Shown piece by piece: positions 26,422 through 33,874 of a stretch of DNA of 64,000 bases. Each line of letters begins with the position of its first letter. Positions within the stretch are counted from its first letter, which is position 1. Origin of the DNA: Sedimentisphaera sp050251615 (GTDB lineage Bacteria > Planctomycetota > Phycisphaerae > Sedimentisphaerales > Sedimentisphaeraceae); NCBI GenBank assembly GCA_050251615.1, contig JBFWMM010000002.1, forward strand, positions 62,001 to 126,000, given 5' to 3'. Made by a program: the position numbers and the translations under genes. A model generated the notes under the pieces. It was not told the origin of the DNA. It worked only from the letters and a program-made list of their open reading frames with translations, and did no database searches.

Positions 26422-29400
26422 ATGACTCTCACTGAACTATATCAATTACAATCAGAGGCAGGGCAAGCTGGCAATGATGCGCGAGAATTGCTTGCGCAAA
26501 CACATTGGTTTGCCGTTAATGTCGAGTTTGACCCAAAGACTGGCGATGCGCTTCCGCAACCGTTGTCTGCATTTCTTACCAAAATCGCAAGCGGTAAAAA
26601 CGTGGAAGTGAAGCACGACCGTCTTTATCGCATCACGGAACATGCCCGTCCGTCAATACTCCGACTTTTCCGTTCGCTAAACGAAAATCCCCGCCGTGAA
26701 CACGCCTTGCTGCCTGTTCGTGCAGTGCGTGAATTGGATGCCTCCAGTTTTATCAAGCTCAGTACTCGTCCTGGACGGAATATACGCGAGAAGCTTGCGG
26801 GTAAACCGTACTTGCAGGCTGTCCGACGTTTTCAGTCAGTCGATTTGACTGAAAACCGACTGCTGAAGGCATTTGTCAGTCGCTTGCTTGAAATGCTTGA
26901 ACTACGCCATAAATGCCTTGATGAAGCGGAGGACGAACTGGTTGTCCGCATACAGTCATGGTTGAATACAGGTGACGCACACGCCATTTCGCCATGGAAC
27001 AACCTGCCTCCGAACAATACGCTTCTTTCCCACCGTGACTATCGCAGAATATGGGATGCCTGGCGTAGGTTGCAAAGTCTTGACGATGACATTACCCGTG
27101 ACTTTTCGCAACTAGATGATCGCCGGAAAACGATGCAAATATGGGATCAGTATGCACAGATGTATCGGGAAGGCTCACATTACTTTGCTGATATGCCCAT
27201 TTTGTTTGCCTATGATGATTTCAAAGTAGAGCCATGGACTTCAACGCCTCTAACCAGTAAAGCAAAAGGTAAAATCAAACGATTTGTCAGCTGCCCGTCT
27301 GTAACCCAATCTGCCTGTATTGATCTTGCTTACCTGCATCCACAGTTCGCAACCACAACTTCAAATCGCCAAGAGAACAGAGAAAACTATTTATGGCAAG
27401 AATGGAGTAATGAAGATGAGACCGTTGCTATGGGGCTTTTCGATTCGGATGCAGCCCATCTTCATCCCAATACAACAACAATCTCCCTGCCCGACCTTCT
27501 GTTTTCCCATGAAGACACTTATACAGAAGAACACCTTGACCGTGCCGCACAAGCATTTACCAATCACTTGAGCAAAGCATTTCAGCCCGATCAATTGCTC
27601 TGGCTTGTTCCCGATGCCCTCAACGATTTTGATCTTGAGATTACCAGACGCAATATCAACGCCCGCTTTCCAAATGCCCAGCCGCTGCCTCGCAGTGTTG
27701 CAGCCGTCTTTGAGCAAGTGGATTATGCAAGACTCAATAACGGTTTTGCCGTGGTGGTAATAGACACCATCGGAGGAGCAACCACCGCCACCAAACTTAT
27801 TGCCCGCTCTGACCAAAAACTTAAAAAACAAATCCCCGAAACCAAAGGCTTTTATTGGGAGCGTTGCCCTACGGTTATTCTCTCCCGTGACAAGCACCAA
27901 GCGTCCCAAATAGATAACCTTGATATGATCACGGTGGATGCCGACGGCAAATGGCACAATAAGACACAACCTTTAAAACCCTCTTTTATTGATCAGCAAA
28001 CACTGAGGCATGATTCTCGCATCGGACAGTTTGCGTTCGTCATCAATATAAGCCGGAGTCCCGTTGCTGGAGGAGTGCGACTATACGACCTACAGAAACA
28101 GACGGAGGATATCCCCCTCTGGCGTGACCAAATCCCCGAACTTTCCATCAAAGTAATGCTCAACGGACGCTATCAGCGGTTCTATCTTGTCTCACGGGGA
28201 ACAACCGTTGTCCCCGTTCGCGGACAATCGGTTTCAATTCCCGTCAAAAGTCATTTTACACTGCCTGCGGGGAAACGATTTTACCAGTTCCCAATCTTTC
28301 AAGGAGAAAATGAGGATGAAACAGGCTATTCCGCCCGTCTCAACTCGCCAGCTTTCCCACTGAAACAAGACAGTGAATGCAGCCTTCAACTCACCTTTGA
28401 ATACGGTGCCGACGAACCGTATAAATTAGTTTTTACGCCAATAGACAAATTATTCACGCCGATCCGCGCAACGTGGCAACGCACTGAAGAAATTATCATC
28501 ACTGATGCTCCCGCACCGGGGTATCCCAAACCATCATCTTGGGATAATTTACGGCATGTTACCAAACTCAACTCTGATGAAACCAGTGACCTTATGGAAT
28601 GGTTTATCAATGCAGTGGATCACTTAGATCGAGATTTATTTATCCGTCCAAGACCGAGAACCGTAGGGGTGTTAACCACTGATTGGATTAAAAATGAATT
28701 TGCATTTGCATCATGTGATGATGTTGAAGAAGATGTTTTTATCCACCAGAATAGCTTTGCGAGGGGGGTTGACTTCTCATCTTTCGAGGAAGGAGATGAT
28801 ATTTCTTTCGAACTTCAAGAACGAGACGGTAGATACTCAGGATGGAAGGTGGCGTCAACCGATTACCACGAAGAAACACGGTTACTGGACTTTGCTGGTG
28901 ATGACCAAAATAATTTGTGTTCAAAAATTCGTACACGCCTCTATTTTCCAATAATACGGACTTGGCGGGACGGACACTCTTTGTCGGACAGGCAGTGCCC
29001 AAAAGAATTCAAACTCAAAGCTCAAGCTAAAATCAACTACCTCGCCAAACTTGTTGGTCTAAATGAAATCCCAGATCAAATAAAATACGAAATATTCTTT
29101 TTGATGTCCTGCATGCACAAGGACGCACCCGACGAATGCGTCCAATGGATTACAGAGCAAGTTGAGAGCGGTCATATCCGTGATCCACGTGCTGTCGGTT
29201 TCGCCCTTGGCGATCTTTCACAACGATGGCAGCAATACATATTCGACCAGCTTGTTTCACCTCCAAACCATTCAGCCGTTAGCGTTTTTGCCTACGCCAT
29301 TTGGCGGGAACAACATTTTGTTGAAAAATTTACTATTTCAAATTTGACTGCATTACTGAATTCAATACTAAACCGGTTAAAAAATCTCACTCCGACAAGA

Positions 29401-29745
29401 ACAACAAAGAAGTGGGCAAAAAGGGATTGGGTTCGAGCAACCGCCGAACCGTTAGAGCTACTCCTCGGACTTTTGCGTACTCGTGCTTCAGATAACACCG
29501 AAATCAGGATGCTACTCCAGCCCCATCAGGACATCACAAAGAAACTGGCAGAGCAAGTTGACCGAGTAGAGGATGTTATCACTCAATCCAGAGCATCCCT
29601 CTTCTCTCGCGTACAGATTGATGTCAAAAAGCCCAAGGGCGTGCGAAGCTCAGATTTAATCTACTCCCTACGCCTCTACCTCACCGGCGATGACGGGGCA
29701 AATACCATCCACATCACCAGCATTTCGGATGACGATAATGACTGA
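26422..29745 (+). CDS. DUF2357-like protein with possible Hsp70/actin-like ATPase core
   Basis: 1107 residues from ATG 26422. Residues about 60-260 resemble DUF2357, the domain that accompanies McrB-like ATPases (the DLTENRLLKAFVSRLLEML region). At about 393-460 there is a pattern close to the Hsp70/actin ATPase fold: LWLVPDALNDFD, then LPRSVAAVFEQ, then VVVIDTIGGATTATKL, comparable to the VPA, EPxAAA and DIGGGTTD segments of Hsp70. A phosphate-1 loop is not obvious. The rest is beta-rich and then helical. I see no clear PD-(D/E)xK motif. The last 40 residues (SDLIYSLRLYLTGDDGANT) recur as a separate small protein immediately downstream. It follows the McrB-like gene after 69 bases. Confidence 0.7.
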   Translation: MTLTELYQLQSEAGQAGNDARELLAQTHWFAVNVEFDPKTGDALPQPLSAFLTKIASGKNVEVKHDRLYRITEHARPSILRLFRSLNENPRREHALLPVRAVRELDASSFIKLSTRPGRNIREKLAGKPYLQAVRRFQSVDLTENRLLKAFVSRLLEMLELRHKCLDEAEDELVVRIQSWLNTGDAHAISPWNNLPPNNTLLSHRDYRRIWDAWRRLQSLDDDITRDFSQLDDRRKTMQIWDQYAQMYREGSHYFADMPILFAYDDFKVEPWTSTPLTSKAKGKIKRFVSCPSVTQSACIDLAYLHPQFATTTSNRQENRENYLWQEWSNEDETVAMGLFDSDAAHLHPNTTTISLPDLLFSHEDTYTEEHLDRAAQAFTNHLSKAFQPDQLLWLVPDALNDFDLEITRRNINARFPNAQPLPRSVAAVFEQVDYARLNNGFAVVVIDTIGGATTATKLIARSDQKLKKQIPETKGFYWERCPTVILSRDKHQASQIDNLDMITVDADGKWHNKTQPLKPSFIDQQTLRHDSRIGQFAFVINISRSPVAGGVRLYDLQKQTEDIPLWRDQIPELSIKVMLNGRYQRFYLVSRGTTVVPVRGQSVSIPVKSHFTLPAGKRFYQFPIFQGENEDETGYSARLNSPAFPLKQDSECSLQLTFEYGADEPYKLVFTPIDKLFTPIRATWQRTEEIIITDAPAPGYPKPSSWDNLRHVTKLNSDETSDLMEWFINAVDHLDRDLFIRPRPRTVGVLTTDWIKNEFAFASCDDVEEDVFIHQNSFARGVDFSSFEEGDDISFELQERDGRYSGWKVASTDYHEETRLLDFAGDDQNNLCSKIRTRLYFPIIRTWRDGHSLSDRQCPKEFKLKAQAKINYLAKLVGLNEIPDQIKYEIFFLMSCMHKDAPDECVQWITEQVESGHIRDPRAVGFALGDLSQRWQQYIFDQLVSPPNHSAVSVFAYAIWREQHFVEKFTISNLTALLNSILNRLKNLTPTRTTKKWAKRDWVRATAEPLELLLGLLRTRASDNTEIRMLLQPHQDITKKLAEQVDRVEDVITQSRASLFSRVQIDVKKPKGVRSSDLIYSLRLYLTGDDGANTIHITSISDDDND

Positions 29746-29914
29746 ATATCTGCATGTTTACTGGACAACGAGAGCAGTGTCTCGAATCAGCCTTCAAATT
29801 GAAAAGCCGGAAATGTTCCGCAAAACTCCTGATCTGCTATATGCACTACGGATGTACCTGACGGGCGACTCTGGAGCGAACACTATTGTTATCACAGGAG
29901 TCAGTGATGAATGA
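29738..29914 (+). CDS. Small paralogue of the preceding protein's C-terminus
   Basis: 58 residues from ATG 29738, overlapping the previous stop by 8 bases. Its second half (PDLLYALRMYLTGDSGANT) closely matches the C-terminal tail of the 1107-residue protein, including the end ITGVSDE versus ITSISDD. It therefore arose by tandem duplication of that tail and subsequent separation, or it is a stand-alone copy of an interaction module. I infer a binding role (competitor or cap of the large protein) from this relationship only. It is the last gene of the operon. Confidence 0.65.
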   Translation: MTEYLHVYWTTRAVSRISLQIEKPEMFRKTPDLLYALRMYLTGDSGANTIVITGVSDE

Positions 29915-29936
29915 TGAAGACTGAGGTTTGTAAAAC

Positions 29937-30021
29937 ACTCCGTCGGGTATTCAATCGGGAATCGAACCCACGTCCGTTCTCTGTTTCAGGAAAATGTAGA
30001 GAATTAAGTTTCTCTCGGAGT
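29937..30021 (-). other. T-arm-like sequence, possible tRNA/tmRNA remnant or att site
   Basis: Reading the minus strand, GAACGGACGTGGGTTCGATT followed by CCC resembles the T-arm and 3' region of a tmRNA or tRNA gene. ACTCCG and CGGAGT at the two ends of this 85-base stretch could pair as a 6-bp acceptor-like stem. I find no convincing anticodon arm or tmRNA tag sequence to its right, so it is not annotated as a functional RNA. It sits at the end of the large operon, where an integrated island would leave an attachment-site remnant. Confidence 0.3.
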
Positions 30022-30132
30022 CCGGCAGGCTGAAGGGATTTGATGTGTGGTAAGGAGTTGAATAAACAGGTCTTATGGATATGATTTGGTTTGGAGAATG
30101 AATTGAGGTAAGGCTCCGTGTCCTCCACTGCC

Positions 30133-30177
30133 CCGGCGTTGTTGCGGGTGCTGATTGCACCCTTGTTCAGTTGCCGG
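30133..30177. other. G+C-rich nested hairpin in the spacer before the reverse transcriptase
   Basis: GGGTGC (30146-30151) and GCACCC (30157-30162) form a perfect stem with a 5-base loop, enclosed by CCGGC (30133-30137) and GCCGG (30173-30177). It stands out in an A+T-rich spacer. It could be the terminator of the large operon (no T-run on either side) or part of a structured RNA. Confidence 0.4.
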
Positions 30178-30239
30178 CGCGCTGACTCTCCAAATTGTCA
30201 ACTATGCTTTTTCATTAAGCTTAAGCTCTTGCCTTCCTT

Positions 30240-30435
30240 AACCCGATTGATAGAATGTTTCTTTTAAGATGATGGCATATATCACTACAAAGGCTGGCAG
30301 AATGATATGAAGAATTATAATTATAGCCATGGCTATTTAGCAGACACACCACACACTTGCCTGCCTGTGTGGTATTATACCGTAAACATACCCGCCAAGC
30401 ACTGCTTCCTCGTAGAGTATGCTCAAATGGCGGGT
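30240..30435 (+). ncRNA. Candidate structured ncRNA upstream of the reverse transcriptase
   Basis: No plausible gene lies between 29915 and 30457. The part nearest the RT holds four elements in a row: palindrome ATAGCCATGGCTAT (30323-30336); stem ACCACACA/TGTGTGGT with a 10-base loop (30348-30373); GGTATTATACC (30371-30381); and a long-looped stem CCCGCCA/TGGCGGG (30391-30434) that encloses AAGC-ACT-GCTT. Several defence reverse transcriptases are known to use an upstream ncRNA as template, so this spacer is a reasonable candidate. The ends are guesses, and covariation in homologues is needed to confirm it. Confidence 0.4.
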
Positions 30436-30439
30436 TTTT
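30391..30439 (+). terminator. Terminator-like hairpin just before the RT ribosome site
   Basis: CCCGCCA (30391-30397) pairs with TGGCGGG (30428-30434), followed at once by TTTTT (30435-30439). The loop is long (30 bases) but contains a small inner stem. It may end an upstream ncRNA while allowing some read-through into the RT gene. Confidence 0.45.
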
Positions 30440-30457
30440 CTGGAGACGGAGAAACTG

Positions 30458-32002
30458 ATGTCTGATAATACTCAAAGATATGCCTACCCCGACTTGCTTG
30501 ATCCTGATTATGTATTTGATGCATTGCTCGGCTACGGTATGTTTTCTGAAAAACTCCCTCCCTGCTTTACCTCCGAATCTTTTCTTGAGGCTCTCAATAA
30601 CGGCAAAATGCCTATCGCCAAAAAAAAATCGCACAGCTATGTTGACTACAGAGCATCAAGAAATACCAATGTGCCAAGGGCTATTTCTATTCCTCATCCT
30701 GAATCTTATCTGTGGCTCTGTCAGTGCATTAAAAAAAACTGGGACAAAATCAACCTTCATAACGGTAAAGCTGATAAATTTAACTATTGTCATGTCAGGA
30801 AGATTGAGGGGGAAAAGCACATTTTTGAGATGAATTATCAAGGGACTGACAAGTGGTCAGTCGAAGAGAAAGATATTGATTTGATGCTTGGATGCAGATT
30901 TGTTGTTCAGGCAGATATTGCCAAATGCTTTCCCAGCATATACTCTCATTCAATTCCTTGGGCTTTAGAAGGAAAGGAAGAAGGAAAGGGCAAAAGAACA
31001 AACGACTGTAATAACTGTCCGAATTGCGGTGAGAATTGGTCCAACGGATTGGATAAAGTATCGAGATCTATAAAGGATGACGAAACAAATGGCATGCTGA
31101 TAGGGCCGCATACTTCCAATATTCTTTCAGAGATAATACTTACTGCCGTAGATCGGAGCATACAGGAGAAAGGCTGGAAAAAGGTCGTAAGGCATATTGA
31201 CGACTTTGTTTTTTACGCTAAGGACGAGAGAGAAGCCAAAGATTTTCTTTTTGATTTACATAATTCCCTGAAAGAGTATGAATTAGAGCTGAATGCGAAA
31301 AAAACGAAAGTAACCGCATTCGCGGATTATCTGCATTCCCAGTGGGTTTCCAAGCTTGGCCAATTTATTTTTCCTGAAAGGGATGAGATAGGTTTCACAA
31401 GCATAAGGTCGTTTATTATGTATGCTGTTCGTCTCGCCAGAAAGGAAGAAAATTCTGCCATCATTTATTATGCAATCAAGATGGTTGCAAAGAAAACATT
31501 GTCTGACAGAGCGAAAAGGTTGTACGTAAACCTGGTTTTGCAGCTGACAATGGAAATGCCGTATCTCGTACCGCTAATTGAAGAGCATGTGCTACTACCG
31601 CACTGTACGTTTGTCGAAGAGTGCCTCGGCAAGTATCTGCCGCTTCTTCTGGAAATATCAATTCTAAATTTATCGACAGATTCAATAGCCTATGTATTCT
31701 ACTTCGCATTAAAGTATGGCATTGATATTGATGTCAGCGAAGAGCAGGAAGAGAAAATCGCAAATATGTTTGATTGCGTTTCAATGTTGCTGGCTTACAA
31801 GTTTCTCGAAGCTAATGCGTGTGAAGCTCCGAAGATTCAGGAAGCTATTGAATGTATAAATAATGGAAGTAGCAGGACTAAGGATAAGTTTTGGCTACTG
31901 CTTTACGAAACCGGCAAATTAAATGATAATGATTTTTTACAAAAAATGAATAAAAACGACATCAGTTTTATCAAAGCTGATTATGGAAGGGGTGAGAAAT
32001 AG
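30458..32002 (+). CDS. Defence-type reverse transcriptase (DRT/Abi-like)
   Basis: 514 residues from ATG 30458, with GGAGACGGAG upstream. Polymerase motifs are in order: ISIPHPESY (start of the finger region), FVVQADIAKCFPSIY near 150 (motif A, first Asp), GMLIGPHTSNILSE near 212 (motif B) and VRHIDDFVFY near 247 (motif C, with HIDD instead of YADD), then NAKKTKV (motif D). The HIDDF form is typical of the unknown-group/Abi/DRT reverse transcriptases rather than group II introns or retrons. A Cys-rich insertion (CNNCPNCGENW) separates motifs A and B. There is no maturase or endonuclease domain. The C-terminal 230 residues are helical, as in Abi-type enzymes. I cannot assign a DRT subtype. It lies in its own unit behind a non-coding spacer. 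Confidence 0.8.
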   Translation: MSDNTQRYAYPDLLDPDYVFDALLGYGMFSEKLPPCFTSESFLEALNNGKMPIAKKKSHSYVDYRASRNTNVPRAISIPHPESYLWLCQCIKKNWDKINLHNGKADKFNYCHVRKIEGEKHIFEMNYQGTDKWSVEEKDIDLMLGCRFVVQADIAKCFPSIYSHSIPWALEGKEEGKGKRTNDCNNCPNCGENWSNGLDKVSRSIKDDETNGMLIGPHTSNILSEIILTAVDRSIQEKGWKKVVRHIDDFVFYAKDEREAKDFLFDLHNSLKEYELELNAKKTKVTAFADYLHSQWVSKLGQFIFPERDEIGFTSIRSFIMYAVRLARKEENSAIIYYAIKMVAKKTLSDRAKRLYVNLVLQLTMEMPYLVPLIEEHVLLPHCTFVEECLGKYLPLLLEISILNLSTDSIAYVFYFALKYGIDIDVSEEQEEKIANMFDCVSMLLAYKFLEANACEAPKIQEAIECINNGSSRTKDKFWLLLYETGKLNDNDFLQKMNKNDISFIKADYGRGEK

Positions 32003-32047
32003 TTTTGCATAATCACACTGAACACCCCATCAAGCGTAGCAAATGAA

Positions 32048-33850
32048 TCACTTCGCCGCGTTTGCAGTTTCTATAGAAGAAAAAACGTAGTTGAATCTGG
32101 CGGGCGGGGCGGTGTCTCCGCTGATATAGAAGTCCATCACATCGCCGTTGCCCTTGATATTATCCGCCCACTTGAATTCAATGTCTATCGATGCGTCCTC
32201 GCCGCAAATCACGGCGCGGGGGATGCCGATTTCGATTTCCTTCCCGCCGGTTGCAAAATCAGCGCCGCCCGCTGCAATCCAGCTCCATTTGCCATCAACA
32301 TTTTTTTCGATTGATGCTTTGCCTCCGGCGGTTTGCGAGCTGTTTATAAGGTAGTCATAGCCCTGCCAGCCGGTGGATTTGTCCCTGTCAATATCGATAA
32401 AAAGCAGCATCCGGCCTGAATTCGCGGGTCGCTTAATGTTGTCTGCGCAACATGCGTAGAAAAACAGATTGTTCTCACTAAACGCAGCCTTCAAGCTCAC
32501 AAAATCATTGCGCCCCGAATCGTTGCGGTACAGCAGACTGCTTCCGTAGCCGCGGTGGTTTCTGCTCAGGGTATCGCCTTTGTGGTCATAATAAACGCAG
32601 CCGGCACTGCTCCAGTCCGCGAAATCCCCGTCTATATCAATGCTGCGGCTCTGCTTGGCTACGGGTGGTTTCTCGGTGCCCTTGAATTTTCTGATATCCG
32701 CGACTAACTGATAGTAGTAGTTGTCGCCGTGGCTGCCTTTCACCGGCTCAATGTCCCTGCTGTACTCATCGCAGAATTGGTCGGGAAAGGCGTTATCGGT
32801 TCCCTGCCAGTTTTGAAATCTGCCGGCGACCCATTCATTCCATCCCGTAACAAACACAAGCTCGGGGTCCAGCTCAAAAACTCGGCTCCATTGCTCCTCG
32901 AAGTTGTATCCGTACAGATGAGCATCCGGTTTTTCATCGAATCCGTTTTTGTGCGTATAGCTGCGCCCGAACACCTGCTTCCTGTCGTTCATAGCCGCCG
33001 GCGCCAGCTCCGCGGTTGCGTTCTGCGCAACGCTCACCGAAACCATCTCGTATTTGCCGGGGCTGTATTCAGCGAAACCGTGTTGCGGGTAAACCTCAAG
33101 CCAGCTCCATTGGTCAGGCCTTGTGGGTCCGCGGCGATAATCCGGCTGGCAGGGTCTGAACGTGAAGAAGTCTCTTGTTTCCTCGGGCAGGTTGTCGGGG
33201 TAGGCCATTATCAGGGGCTTTTCTTTCCAGTAAAACCAGAGGTCTTTGAAGCGCTCGCGTTTATAGATTTCGAGCCAGAGCTTCTGTACCATATCCTTGC
33301 TGCCGTCGGTGGGTCCGAACGGGCAGAGGAAAGCAAACTGCGGCGTTTTAACGCCGTCATTCCTCGCTTCAAGCCAGACCTCTCCGAGCTCATTAAACGC
33401 AGCATCCCATGTGAACGGGGCATTTGTGCAGTCAAATACAACAACATCAACGCCGGCATCGGCAAGCATTTCCGCATGCTTGCGAAGCACCCATCTGTCG
33501 GTGGAGCGGTAATAGCCAAACAGCGGCTCGTTCCAGTGGCAAGGGCCGAATGCGTTGTTTTGCGCCCATACAGGGTGATTGTAATCGTTGACTGCTTCGG
33601 GAAAATTGCGAACGATTTCACTGATGTTTACAGGCTCTGAGTCAACGTTCTTCTCCATATGCCAGAGCCAGTAGAACATGGCAACGTATTTGTCTTGCCC
33701 TTGATTATCCGCTGTTTGATAATCGGGCAGCTTCCTGCCCAGAGCATCCGTAGCGGCCCAGCTCAGGCTGATCTGTTGTGGCGTAGCGGCAAAGCTCAGG
33801 CAAGATAGCGCCAGAAGTAACATTACTCTGAAAAAGTTCTTGTTCGTCAT
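32048..33850 (-). CDS. Secreted GH99-like glycoside hydrolase with C-terminal sugar-binding-type domain
   Basis: 600 residues with a signal peptide (MTNKNFFRVMLLLALSCLS, then FAA). The main domain (about 45-390) follows the pattern of GH71/GH99-like proteins: FYWLWHMEKN, GVDVVVFDCTNAPF and FVTGWNEWVAGRFQNW, the last near the end of the barrel. The final 190 residues start IDIDGDFADW and look like a CBM9/DOMON-type beta-sandwich. Such proteins are predicted to act on extracellular glycans, possibly alpha-mannan-like substrates, but specificity cannot be read here. It is the last gene of a minus-strand run and lies 19 bases after the GH2 gene. Its start sits within a 16-bp tandem duplication. 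Confidence 0.72.
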   Translation of the reverse strand: MTNKNFFRVMLLLALSCLSFAATPQQISLSWAATDALGRKLPDYQTADNQGQDKYVAMFYWLWHMEKNVDSEPVNISEIVRNFPEAVNDYNHPVWAQNNAFGPCHWNEPLFGYYRSTDRWVLRKHAEMLADAGVDVVVFDCTNAPFTWDAAFNELGEVWLEARNDGVKTPQFAFLCPFGPTDGSKDMVQKLWLEIYKRERFKDLWFYWKEKPLIMAYPDNLPEETRDFFTFRPCQPDYRRGPTRPDQWSWLEVYPQHGFAEYSPGKYEMVSVSVAQNATAELAPAAMNDRKQVFGRSYTHKNGFDEKPDAHLYGYNFEEQWSRVFELDPELVFVTGWNEWVAGRFQNWQGTDNAFPDQFCDEYSRDIEPVKGSHGDNYYYQLVADIRKFKGTEKPPVAKQSRSIDIDGDFADWSSAGCVYYDHKGDTLSRNHRGYGSSLLYRNDSGRNDFVSLKAAFSENNLFFYACCADNIKRPANSGRMLLFIDIDRDKSTGWQGYDYLINSSQTAGGKASIEKNVDGKWSWIAAGGADFATGGKEIEIGIPRAVICGEDASIDIEFKWADNIKGNGDVMDFYISGDTAPPARFNYVFSSIETANAAK

Positions 33851-33874
33851 AAATCACCTTCGTCATAAATCACC
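33843..33874. repeat. 16-bp tandem duplication over a start region
   Basis: TTCGTCATAAATCACC occurs twice in tandem (33843-33858 and 33859-33874). On the minus strand each copy reads GGTGATTTATGACGAA, that is, a ribosome site and an ATG. The upstream copy also includes the stop codon of the GH2 gene. The ATG in the second copy (33850) starts the GH99-like gene; the other ATG is out of frame. Confidence 0.85.

Noticed and set aside
29901..30160. Minus-strand frames before the RT gene
   Set aside because: They cover the T-arm-like motif and hairpins, have no ribosome site and show no domain.
30021..30400. Complete tmRNA gene to the right of the T-arm-like sequence
   Set aside because: No typical 5' end and no tag-peptide reading frame on the minus strand.
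1..32002. CRISPR array or cas genes, looked for because of the two CARF proteins
   Set aside because: No regularly spaced direct repeats and no Cas proteins are visible in the window.
32729..33640. Plus-strand frame of about 303 codons
   Set aside because: Antisense shadow of the GH99-like gene, with no recognisable domain.
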